Positions 14,994-23,609 of a stretch of 43,207 nucleotides of DNA are shown here, one piece after another. The DNA is from Hyphomicrobiales bacterium (lineage in GTDB: Bacteria; Pseudomonadota; Alphaproteobacteria; Rhizobiales; Xanthobacteraceae), in contig JAKFVL010000030.1 of assembly GCA_021732215.1 (NCBI GenBank), positions 1 through 43,207 on the forward strand, given 5' to 3'. Within the stretch, counting starts at the first letter, position 1, and each line of letters begins with the position of its first letter. The notes under the pieces are model-generated. The model ran no database searches, was not told the origin of the DNA, and saw only the letters and a program-made list of their open reading frames with translations. Both the position numbers and the translations under genes were made by a program.

Positions 14994-17531
14994 ATGTCAG
15001 GCGTGATTGCGGCCATGCGTCGGACCTTGTTGTCGTGCACTGCGCTCGCGCGCCGCTGCCGCATCGGTGTGGCAACCATTGCGATTCCGTTGACGGCGAT
15101 CTCCACGACCGTATCGTCTGCCCACGCGGCCGATGCATCATGGATTGGCGGGTCGCTTCTCCATCTGCTCAATCTCGACCGGCAGGAACTGGCGGCGCTG
15201 ACCACGGCGGCGGCTGTACTCGGCTTTACCGTCTTCGCGACGATCCTTCTGATCCGCACCCGGGTTCGCGCCGCCGACAACGACATGCGCCTGCGGCTGC
15301 GCAATCAGGCGCTGCAAGTCGAAACCGACCGGTTTCGAGCCTTGCTGTTCGCCGAGCCGCAGGTGTTGATCGCGTGGCCGGCCGGCGAGGAGCGCCCGCA
15401 GATCAGCGGCGATCTGTCCCTGTTGCTACCGCATCACGCCGCCGATTCACATCAGCGCATTCTGGCATTCGGAACCTGGCTCCATCCCGAGCCCGCGCTT
15501 CAGATCGACCGCGCCATCGAATCTCTACGCAACGACGGTGAAAGTTTCACGCTGCACCTGACCACCTCGATCGGCCGCACGATCGAAGCGATCGGCCGCG
15601 CCATCGGCGGGCAGGCTATCGTGAGAATCCGAGAGCTCAGCGGCGTCCGGCGCGACCACGCCGAACTGTTGCAGAAACACAAGGCCCTGCTAGCGGAGAC
15701 GGAAATCCTGCGCACCTTCGCCGCCGCCGTGCCCGCACCGGTCTGGACCCGCGACACCGGCGGCCGGCTCGGCTTCGCCAATGCAGCCTATGCGGAAGCA
15801 ACCGAGGCCAGTTCACCCAACGATGCTGTCAGCCGCAATCTCGAACTGCTCGACAGCGCTGACCGCGAAGCCCTGGCGCACGCGCTCGCGACCAATGGCG
15901 TGTTCGGTGCCCGGCTGCCGGTCGCGATCCGGGGCGAACGTCGGATGTTCGACGTCCGCGCGATGCGCGTGCCGCAAGGCAGCGCCGGCGTTGCCATCGA
16001 CGTCACCGAAGCTGCGGCGTTGAAAGCGGCGCTTGTGCAAATGGCGGAGGCGCACCGCCGCACGCTGGACCAACTCTCGTCCGGTGTCGCGGTATTCGAC
16101 GGTCAGCGGCGGCTCGCATTCTACAACGACTCCTACCGCAGGCTGTGGGATCTCGATCGCGCGTTCCTCGATACGTTTCCCGACGATTCGAGCGTGCTTG
16201 ATCGCCTGCGCGCGGCCCGCAAAATTCCCGAACAACAGGATTTTCGCGGCTGGAAAGCCAAGCTGCACGAGGCTTACCGCGCGGTCGAGCCGGCCAAGGA
16301 CACCTGGTATCTGCCGGATGGCCGCGCCATCAGCATCGTCACCACACCCAATCCGGAGGGCGGCGTCACCTACCTGTTCGACGACGTCACCGAAAGTCTC
16401 GATCTGGCGCGGCGCTTCGACAAGCTGATTCGCGTTCAGCAGGAATCGATCGATAATCTTGTCGAAGCGGTCGCCGTGTTCGGCAGCAACGGCCGCGCCC
16501 AACTGTTCAATCCGGCTTTCGCCAAAATGTGGAAGCTCTCCACCGAAGCACTGCAACAGCAGCCGCATATCGACATGGTCGAAGGCTGGTGCAGGCCCCT
16601 GTTCGACGATGCGGCCGTCTGGCAGCCGCTGCGCAATGCAGTAACCAGCATCGAGAACCGCTCACCGGTTCCGCTCAGACTCGAGCGTAAGGATGGCAGC
16701 GTGCTGGACTGCACCACCATGCCGCTGCCCGACGGCGCAACCATGCTTACGTTCCAGGACATCACCGACACGGTGAATGTCGAACGCGCATTGCGCGAGC
16801 GCAACGAAGCGCTGGAGACCGCCGACCAGATGAAGGTCGACTTCGTCCACCACGTCTCTTACGAACTGCGCTCGCCGCTGACCACGATCATCGGCTTCGC
16901 TCACTTCCTCAGCGATCCGTCGACCGGGCCGCTGACCGAAAAGCAAGGCGAGTATCTCAGCTACATCACCACCTCGACCAACGCACTGCTGGCGATCATC
17001 AACAACATCCTCGATCTCGCGACCATCGACGCCGGCGCGATGACGCTCGACCTCAGCCAGGTCGATATACGCTCCGCGATCAATTCCGCCGCCGAGGGCA
17101 TTCAGGATCGTCTTGCGCGCGATCACATCACGCTCGAGATCGATATTGATTCCTCGCTCGGAGAATTTATCGCCGACGAACGGCGTGTCGTGCAGGTGCT
17201 GTATAACCTGCTCGCCAACGCCGTCGGCTTCTCGCCGCAGGACAGCGCGATCTCGATTCGTGCCGCCCGCAACGATCACCACATCACGTTCAGCGTCACG
17301 GATTCGGGGCCTGGCATCGCACCGGACGTCAAGGACAAGGTATTCGACTGGTTCGCCACCCATGCCAACGGCTCGAAGCATCGCGGCGCGGGACTTGGCC
17401 TGTCGCTGGTCAGATCCTTCGTGGAGTTGCACGGCGGCAAGGTGCGGGTCGACTCCACCGTCGGTAAAGGCACCACGGTGAGCTGCGATTTCCCGCTCGA
17501 TCAGGCCGCCCATCGCAACGCAGCCGAATGA
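14994..17531 (+). CDS. divL: DivL-like cell-cycle pseudo-histidine kinase (Tyr in place of His)
   Basis: DivL of Caulobacter is an essential, polar kinase-like protein that controls the CckA-CtrA pathway after reading the state of DivK. This 845-residue protein has an N-terminal hydrophobic export-like segment (about residues 22-45) and a transmembrane helix (about 67-88), then several PAS-like modules (about 230-610). The H-box reads HHVSYELRSPLTTIIGF: the phospho-acceptor position is Tyr623 (codon TAC at 16860), as in Caulobacter DivL. The N-box (YNLLANAVGFSPQ), DSGPGI, VFDWF and GAGLGLSLV ATP-binding motifs remain. Its stop overlaps the tsaE-amgK start (ATGA), which fits the divL-tsaE neighbourhood I recall from alphaproteobacteria. 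ATG at 15015 is an alternative start. Confidence 0.87.
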   Translation: MSGVIAAMRRTLLSCTALARRCRIGVATIAIPLTAISTTVSSAHAADASWIGGSLLHLLNLDRQELAALTTAAAVLGFTVFATILLIRTRVRAADNDMRLRLRNQALQVETDRFRALLFAEPQVLIAWPAGEERPQISGDLSLLLPHHAADSHQRILAFGTWLHPEPALQIDRAIESLRNDGESFTLHLTTSIGRTIEAIGRAIGGQAIVRIRELSGVRRDHAELLQKHKALLAETEILRTFAAAVPAPVWTRDTGGRLGFANAAYAEATEASSPNDAVSRNLELLDSADREALAHALATNGVFGARLPVAIRGERRMFDVRAMRVPQGSAGVAIDVTEAAALKAALVQMAEAHRRTLDQLSSGVAVFDGQRRLAFYNDSYRRLWDLDRAFLDTFPDDSSVLDRLRAARKIPEQQDFRGWKAKLHEAYRAVEPAKDTWYLPDGRAISIVTTPNPEGGVTYLFDDVTESLDLARRFDKLIRVQQESIDNLVEAVAVFGSNGRAQLFNPAFAKMWKLSTEALQQQPHIDMVEGWCRPLFDDAAVWQPLRNAVTSIENRSPVPLRLERKDGSVLDCTTMPLPDGATMLTFQDITDTVNVERALRERNEALETADQMKVDFVHHVSYELRSPLTTIIGFAHFLSDPSTGPLTEKQGEYLSYITTSTNALLAIINNILDLATIDAGAMTLDLSQVDIRSAINSAAEGIQDRLARDHITLEIDIDSSLGEFIADERRVVQVLYNLLANAVGFSPQDSAISIRAARNDHHITFSVTDSGPGIAPDVKDKVFDWFATHANGSKHRGAGLGLSLVRSFVELHGGKVRVDSTVGKGTTVSCDFPLDQAAHRNAAE

Positions 17532-19069
17532 CAGAGCCTGCCAATCCTCCCGTTTCATTCTCCGTGGCGCTCGCCAACGAGACCGCAACGGCCCAACTGA
17601 TGGCCGATCTCGCGCTGCTCACCGGCACCGGCGACGTCATCACACTGTCCGGCGATCTCGGTGCCGGCAAAACGGCCGCCGCGCGCGCGATGCTCCGCTA
17701 TATGGCGAGCGATCCCGACCTTGAAGTGCCAAGCCCGACCTTCACGCTGATCCAGGAATACGAACTGGGGCCGCTTTCGGTGCTGCACGCGGACCTCTAC
17801 CGCATCAACGATCCGGGCGAACTCGAGGAGATCGGACTGGCGCCTATCCCGCAAGGAGCCATGGCGCTGATCGAATGGCCGGAACGCGCGCCGGGAGCGT
17901 TGCCCCAAAGCCGGATCGATATCGCATTCAGCCCCCGGCCCGCGCTCGGCTCCAGCGCCCGCGTCGCCGAGATCACCGGTTACGGCAACGCCGCCGCAAA
18001 GGTCTCGCGCCTCAAGGCGCTGCGGGAGCTTCTCGACCTAGCGGGCTATGGCGATGCGCGGCGCGAACGCATGCCGGGCGACGCCTCGACGCGATCCTAT
18101 GCGCGGCTGTATCGCGGCAACGTCTCGACCATCCTGATGAATGCTCCAAGGCGGCCCGACGGTCCCGCAACCTACGACGGCAAATCCTACAGCGCCGCCG
18201 TGCATCTGGCCGAAGATGTCAAACCGTTCGTTGCACTGGCGGGCGGTTTGCGCGACCGCGGCTTCTCGGCGCCTGCGATCCATCACGCCGACCTCGATAG
18301 CGGATTTCTGATCACCGAGGACTTCGGCGCCGCGTTGTTCGTCGAAGGCGCGCCTCCGGCACCGATCGCTGAGCGCTATCAGGTGGCGACCGACATGCTG
18401 GCAGAGCTGCACGGCGAACCGCTGCCGGAGATTCTCCCGATCGCGCCGCAGATCGACTATCGGGTGCCGGTGTTCGACACCGACGCGCTGCTGATCGAAA
18501 TCGGATTGATGCTGGAGTGGTATCTGCCCGATCGCGGGGTGACGCCAAACGACAACCTGCGAGCCGACTTCGTCATCATGTGGCGCAAGATTCTGGACAA
18601 GGCCGCGGACGCGCCCCGAACCTGGGTGCTGCGCGATTTCCACTCGCCCAATCTGATCTGGCTGGAGCATCGCGAGGACACCAGGAAGATCGGCATTCTC
18701 GATTTTCAGGACGCGGTGCTGGGCCCCGCGGCCTACGATCTGGTCTCGCTTCTGCAAGATGCCCGCGTCGATGTTCCGGAAGATATCGAGCTTGCCATGC
18801 TGACGCGCTATGTGCGTGCGCGGAAGACGGCCGATCCGGCGTTCGATGCGGCAGCCTTTGCCGAGACCTATGCGGTGATGTCGGCGCAGCGCAACACGCG
18901 GCTGCTCGGAACATTCGCGCGGCTCAATCGCCGTGACGGCAAACCGCAGTATCTCGCGCACCAGCCGAGGGTCTGGCGGTATCTGAGCCGCTCGCTGGCA
19001 CATCCCTATCTCGCATCGCTGCGGAGCTGGTACGAAACCAACGTCCCGGCACCCGCGCCGCCAGCCTGA
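17528..19069 (+). CDS. TsaE-AmgK fusion: tRNA t6A ATPase joined to N-acetylmuramate/N-acetylglucosamine kinase
   Basis: Two proteins in one 513-residue frame. Residues 1-145 are TsaE, the ATPase that drives tRNA threonylcarbamoyl-adenosine synthesis: Walker A GDLGAGKTAAARAM (Lys48), SPTFTLIQEYE, LHADLYRI, ALIEWPER. Residues 150-513 are an aminoglycoside-phosphotransferase-fold sugar kinase of the AmgK family: GDASTRSYARLYRG, catalytic loop LRDFHSPNLIW and metal motif ILDFQDAVLGPAAYDLVSLL. AmgK phosphorylates MurNAc at C1 for peptidoglycan recycling. The murU gene at 19655 supplies the next step, which supports this assignment. The ATG overlaps the divL stop. No stop or frameshift separates the two halves. 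Confidence 0.88.
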   Translation: MTEPANPPVSFSVALANETATAQLMADLALLTGTGDVITLSGDLGAGKTAAARAMLRYMASDPDLEVPSPTFTLIQEYELGPLSVLHADLYRINDPGELEEIGLAPIPQGAMALIEWPERAPGALPQSRIDIAFSPRPALGSSARVAEITGYGNAAAKVSRLKALRELLDLAGYGDARRERMPGDASTRSYARLYRGNVSTILMNAPRRPDGPATYDGKSYSAAVHLAEDVKPFVALAGGLRDRGFSAPAIHHADLDSGFLITEDFGAALFVEGAPPAPIAERYQVATDMLAELHGEPLPEILPIAPQIDYRVPVFDTDALLIEIGLMLEWYLPDRGVTPNDNLRADFVIMWRKILDKAADAPRTWVLRDFHSPNLIWLEHREDTRKIGILDFQDAVLGPAAYDLVSLLQDARVDVPEDIELAMLTRYVRARKTADPAFDAAAFAETYAVMSAQRNTRLLGTFARLNRRDGKPQYLAHQPRVWRYLSRSLAHPYLASLRSWYETNVPAPAPPA

Positions 19070-19187
19070 CGCACGTCCGCCAAGGCAAAACAGGCTGGTG
19101 CAGCGAGATACGGCAGGGCTTTTTACGAATTGTTAGCCACGGCTGCCCTAATCTGAAGGGTGACACTCGGTGTCTGGAGCTCAGACT

Positions 19188-19505
19188 ATGGCATCATCCG
19201 AACGGCGAACCGGCGAGCGCGTGACCTTCGAGCGCGGCTATACTGCGCAGATGATGGGTATCGACGGGACGTGGCGGCGCAACTGCACCATGGAAGACGT
19301 CTCCGAGACCGGCGCCAAACTCACTGTCCAGGGGTCTGTTGAAGGCCTGCATCTCAAGGAATTTTTCCTGCTACTGTCGTCCACAGGCTTGGCCTATCGC
19401 CGCTGCGAACTGTCGTGGGTCAACGGCGAGCAGATCGGCGTGAATTTCCTGAAACAGATCGACAAGAAAAAGAAGTCGTCCCGCCGGCAGGCTGCAGACG
19501 CCTGA
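19188..19505 (+). CDS. PilZ-domain protein, candidate c-di-GMP receptor
   Basis: A 105-residue single-domain protein. It carries the two c-di-GMP-binding motifs of PilZ: RRTGERV near the N-terminus (RxxxR type) and DVSETGAKL (D/NxSxxG) about 30 residues later, followed by beta strands FFLLLSSTGLAYRRCELSWV and a basic tail (KKKKSSRR). The ATG at 19188 is chosen; a start at 19170 would add six residues. It lies between tsaE-amgK and murU on the same strand, with over 100 bases on each side, so it may have its own promoter. Its output partner is unknown. Confidence 0.85.
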   Translation: MASSERRTGERVTFERGYTAQMMGIDGTWRRNCTMEDVSETGAKLTVQGSVEGLHLKEFFLLLSSTGLAYRRCELSWVNGEQIGVNFLKQIDKKKKSSRRQAADA

Positions 19506-19654
19506 CGACACGAAGGTCACCGTGCCTTGTCCGTCGCATCGCTGTCATCTTTAGCCCCTAGAGCGAGCCGCCCGCGGGGCTTTGACGAACTGATTCGCAA
19601 GGACACGCCGCAAAGACTTGCGCTAGATTGAGATTACAGGCTCCGACGAATTTC

Positions 19655-20377
19655 ATGCCCACACGCCCGACCACTGCCATGGTTCTTGCCGCCGGCCTCG
19701 GTGTCCGGATGCGGCCATTGACCAACACCATGCCGAAGCCGCTGGTCTCCGTGGCCGGCAAGACCCTGCTCGATCACGCGCTCGACAAACTGTCCGCCAT
19801 CGGCGTCGAGACCGCCGTGGTCAACGTGCATTACCTGCCCGACCAGATCATCTCCCATGTCGCAGGCCGCAAGTCGCCGCGGATCGTCATTTCGGATGAA
19901 CGCGATACGATCCTTGGAACCGGCGGCGCGGTGGTGAAGGCGCTGCCGCAACTCGGCGACAATCCATTTTACCACATCAACGCCGACACCATGTGGATCG
20001 ACGGCGTGCAATCGAACCTCGGCCGGCTCGCGGCCGCATTCGACCCGGCGAAGATGGACATTCTGCTGTTGATGTCACCGACCGCAGGCAGCATCGGCTA
20101 TTTCGGAAACGGCGATTACGCGATGCTGCCCGATGGCGCATTACGCCGCCGCAAGGAATATCAGGTGGTGCCGTTCGTCTATGCAGGCGCCGCCATCATG
20201 TCGCCCGCGATCTTTGCCGGCTCACCGAGAGGCGAATTCTCGCTGACCAGGAGCTTCGATCGCGCCAACGAGCAGGAACGGCTGTTTGGGCTGCGGCTTG
20301 ACGGCACCTGGATGCATGTCGGCACGCCCGATGCGGTTCACGCGGCGGAACGGGCATTTCTGGCCAGCGTCGCCTGA
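19655..20377 (+). CDS. murU: N-acetylmuramate-1-phosphate uridylyltransferase MurU
   Basis: MurU converts MurNAc-1-phosphate and UTP to UDP-MurNAc, feeding recycled wall sugar back into peptidoglycan synthesis and bypassing MurA. The 240-residue nucleotidyltransferase begins AMVLAAGLGVRMRPLTNTMPKPLVSVAGK, the sugar-nucleotide pyrophosphorylase signature. Other conserved segments are GTGGAVVKALP and FYHINADTMW (the metal Asp). An ATG at 19655 fits the family; a TTG at 19628 would add nine residues. The amgK part of the preceding fusion makes its substrate, which is the main reason for calling it MurU rather than a generic mannose-1-phosphate guanylyltransferase. Confidence 0.87.
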   Translation: MPTRPTTAMVLAAGLGVRMRPLTNTMPKPLVSVAGKTLLDHALDKLSAIGVETAVVNVHYLPDQIISHVAGRKSPRIVISDERDTILGTGGAVVKALPQLGDNPFYHINADTMWIDGVQSNLGRLAAAFDPAKMDILLLMSPTAGSIGYFGNGDYAMLPDGALRRRKEYQVVPFVYAGAAIMSPAIFAGSPRGEFSLTRSFDRANEQERLFGLRLDGTWMHVGTPDAVHAAERAFLASVA

Positions 20378-20459
20378 CGCCTCAACAATCAAGTTCTGGC
20401 TATTCCCGGTCTCCATTCACCCATGACATGATGCGTCTTGATCTCGAATCAGGCCGTTC

Positions 20460-23400
20460 ATGCGCGTCTTTAACGTTCCCGCCTCATCGCCGTTTCTCTC
20501 GACCGTCATCGCGGCGCTGGCCGATGGCGTGCTGGTCGATGGCTTTAGTGCGCGCACCGATCCCCAGCGATTGGCGGATGCAACAATCTATCTGCCGACG
20601 CAGCGTGCGGCCCGGATGGCGCGTAGCGTTTTTCTCGACGTTCTGAATGTACAGGCTGCGGTGCTGCCGCGCCTCGTCGTCCTCAACGACATCGACGAGG
20701 ACGAAGTTGCGTTCGCCGAAGCGGCATCGCCCATACCCGGCAGCGAAGCGGCGCTGGATCTGCCGGCGGCGCTGGGCGGCATGGAGCGCCGTCTGCTGCT
20801 GGCGAAACTGGTTGCTGCATGGGCTGCACGATTGCCTTTGCGCGCGGGCGAGGCCCCGCTTGTCGCCGGAGGGCCAGCCCAGATTCTGGCGCTCGCCGAC
20901 GATCTGGCGCGACTGATGGACGACATGGCCACCCGTGGCGTCGACTGGACCAATCTCGAAAGCCTGGTGCCGAGCGAATACGACGAGTACTGGCAGCTGA
21001 CGCTCCAGTTCATCGATATCGCGCGTCAGTACTGGCCCGAGGTTCTGACCAGACTCGGCAAGATCGAGAGCGCCGACCGGCGTGACCGCCTGATCGCGGC
21101 AGAAGCGGAGCGACTGAAGACGCACACCGCAGGGCCTGTGATCGCGGCGGGCTCGACCGGCTCGATGCCCGCGACCGCGCGGTTTCTAAAAGCCATCGCC
21201 GAACTGCCGAATGGCGCTGTGGTATTGCCCGGCCTCGACATTCACCTCGAGGACGATGCATGGCGCATGATTGGCGGTGACGACGGGGCTGACATCGCGC
21301 CCGCATCGAGCCATCCGCAGTTCGCGCTCCACGCCCTATTGGCCCGTTTCAGAATTCTGCGTCAGGATGTGATCCCGCTCGGCATTTCCCCGCCACACGG
21401 CCGCGACGTGCTGATATCGGAAGCGATGCGCCCGTCCGAAGCAACGGCGCAATGGCATCGGCGGCTCGCGGAGCCCGATATCGCCCGACACATCTCGCAA
21501 GGTCTGCAGTCGCTCGCCATCGCTGAAGCGCCGAACTCCGAGATGGAAGCGCTGGCGATTGCCGTCGCCATGCGCGAAGCTGTCGCCGAGAGCCGCTCCG
21601 CGGCGCTGGTAACCCCGGACCGCGCGCTGGCGCGGCGGGTGATGGCGGCGCTCGACCGATGGAATCTCGCGTTCGACGATTCCGGCGGCGATTCGCTGAT
21701 GGATACGTCGGCGGGTCTGTTCGCACGCCTCGTTGCGGAAGCTGCCTCCGAACAACTGGCTCCGCCCGTGCTGCTGGCGCTGCTCAAGCATCCTCTGTTC
21801 CGTCTCGGCAAAACCGCCGGAAGCTGGCGGCGAGCGATCGAGACGCTGGAGATGGCGGTGCTGCGCGGCCCGCGGCCGGCTGCAGGAAGTACGGGGCTGG
21901 CTCATGACTTCCGGATTTTTCGCGACGAACTCAAGAAACTGAAGCAGGGCAAGCAATCGCTGATCCACGGATCGGAAGCCGGCGCTCGGATCGCCGAAGC
22001 CGACCTCGATGCCGCACAGACTTTGATTGCGGCGTTGCAGGACGCGCTGAAGCCGCTCGAGGCGATATCACAGAACAAACTTCATGACTTTGCCGCGCTG
22101 GTCGCGTGCCATCGGAGCGTGATTGACGCATTTTCGCGAGACGCCGACGGCAGCATCGCGGCCTATCAAGGCACGGACGGCGAAGCGCTCGAGAGTGCAC
22201 TGGCGGATTTTTCCGAGGCGGCGGGCGAGGCTGCCGCTGACGCGCTGGCGACATCGCTCGGCGATTATCCGAACCTGTTTCAGACAGCATTCGCCGACCG
22301 GATTGTTCGCCAGCGCTTGCGCCCCGATGCGCCGTTACGCATTTATGGCCCGCTCGAAGCCCGTCTCACGCAAAGCGACCGTGTCATTCTGGGCGGACTG
22401 GTCGAGAACGTGTGGCCACCGGCGCCGCGCAACGATCCATGGCTCAGCCGTCCGATGCGCCAGCAGCTCGGCCTCGACCTGCCCGAGCGGCGCATCGGTC
22501 TCGCGGCACATGACTTCGCGCAATTGCTCGGCTCGCCGGATGTTATTCTCACACATGCGGCAAAAGTTGGCGGCTCGCCTGCGGTCGCATCGCGATTCCT
22601 GCACCGGCTTGAAGCGGTGGCGGGCGCAGAACGTTGGCAAGCCGCCAAGGACGCCGGGCTGAAGTACTTCCAGTATGCCGAAGCGCTGGATCGCCCGGTT
22701 CAGCCGCCGCAGCCCTGTCCGCAGCCGCAGCCGAGACCGCCGCGAGCGGCGCGGCCGATGCGCATGTCCGTCACCGAGATCGAGGACTGGCTGCGCGATC
22801 CCTATACGATCTATGCAAAGCGTATTCTGAGGCTGCAACCGCTCGATCCCGTCGACATGCCACCATCGGCCGCAGACCGCGGCTCGGCGATCCATCAGGT
22901 GCTCGGTGAGTTCGGCATTCAGTATCCGGCGGCGCTGCCGGACAATGTCGAGCAGGTCTTGCGCGACATCGGGCACATTCATTTCGCACCGCTGATGGAC
23001 CGGCCTGAGGCGCGCGCGCTGTGGTGGCCGCGCTTCCTGCGCATCACCGGCTGGTTCGCGAACTGGGAGCGGGACCGGCGTCTCAACGTCGCGGCAATCG
23101 ACGCTGAAACGCGCGGCGAGATTCAGATTGCCGCCGGCGAGCGCACTTTCACGTTATCGGGCCGCGCCGATCGCATCGAGCGGCGGCATGACGGAACGTT
23201 TGCGATCTTCGACTATAAAACCGGCAAGCCGCCGACCGACCTTCAGGTTCGCGCCGGCGTCTCGCCGCAGCTTACGCTGGAAGCTGCCATCCTGCGCCAG
23301 GGCGGCTTTCCGGGAATTGCCACTGGAAGCTCCGTCAGCGAACTCGCCTATGTCCGCCTGAGCGGCAACAATCCGCCTGGCGAGCATCAGGACCTGCCTT

Positions 23401-23609
23401 TGAAACGCGACCGCTCCGACGCCGGCATCTCGCCGGACGACGGGGCCGATGAGGCGTATCGTCATTTGCGCACCCTGATCGCGCGCTTCGATGACGAGAC
23501 TCAGGCCTATGTCTCGCTGAGCATGCCGATGTGGGCCAACCGGTACGGCCCTTACGACGATCTCGCGCGGATCCGCGAATGGACCATCATCGGCGAGGAC
23601 GAGGAATGA
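20460..23609 (+). CDS. addB: Double-strand break repair protein AddB (helicase-like nuclease subunit)
   Basis: AddB pairs with AddA to resect DNA double-strand breaks and load RecA, replacing RecBCD in alphaproteobacteria. The 1049-residue protein has an inactivated helicase-like N-terminal half, with no good Walker A, and a C-terminal RecB-type nuclease: GSAIHQVLGEFG (His) followed by FAIFDYKTGKPPTDLQ (Asp and the DYKT Lys). A Pro/Gln-rich hinge (PVQPPQPCPQPQPRPPRA) precedes the nuclease part. The four cysteines that hold an iron-sulfur cluster in Firmicutes AddB are not seen; only two cysteines occur in the whole chain. The stop overlaps the addA start (ATGA). Confidence 0.94.
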   Translation: MRVFNVPASSPFLSTVIAALADGVLVDGFSARTDPQRLADATIYLPTQRAARMARSVFLDVLNVQAAVLPRLVVLNDIDEDEVAFAEAASPIPGSEAALDLPAALGGMERRLLLAKLVAAWAARLPLRAGEAPLVAGGPAQILALADDLARLMDDMATRGVDWTNLESLVPSEYDEYWQLTLQFIDIARQYWPEVLTRLGKIESADRRDRLIAAEAERLKTHTAGPVIAAGSTGSMPATARFLKAIAELPNGAVVLPGLDIHLEDDAWRMIGGDDGADIAPASSHPQFALHALLARFRILRQDVIPLGISPPHGRDVLISEAMRPSEATAQWHRRLAEPDIARHISQGLQSLAIAEAPNSEMEALAIAVAMREAVAESRSAALVTPDRALARRVMAALDRWNLAFDDSGGDSLMDTSAGLFARLVAEAASEQLAPPVLLALLKHPLFRLGKTAGSWRRAIETLEMAVLRGPRPAAGSTGLAHDFRIFRDELKKLKQGKQSLIHGSEAGARIAEADLDAAQTLIAALQDALKPLEAISQNKLHDFAALVACHRSVIDAFSRDADGSIAAYQGTDGEALESALADFSEAAGEAAADALATSLGDYPNLFQTAFADRIVRQRLRPDAPLRIYGPLEARLTQSDRVILGGLVENVWPPAPRNDPWLSRPMRQQLGLDLPERRIGLAAHDFAQLLGSPDVILTHAAKVGGSPAVASRFLHRLEAVAGAERWQAAKDAGLKYFQYAEALDRPVQPPQPCPQPQPRPPRAARPMRMSVTEIEDWLRDPYTIYAKRILRLQPLDPVDMPPSAADRGSAIHQVLGEFGIQYPAALPDNVEQVLRDIGHIHFAPLMDRPEARALWWPRFLRITGWFANWERDRRLNVAAIDAETRGEIQIAAGERTFTLSGRADRIERRHDGTFAIFDYKTGKPPTDLQVRAGVSPQLTLEAAILRQGGFPGIATGSSVSELAYVRLSGNNPPGEHQDLPLKRDRSDAGISPDDGADEAYRHLRTLIARFDDETQAYVSLSMPMWANRYGPYDDLARIREWTIIGEDEE

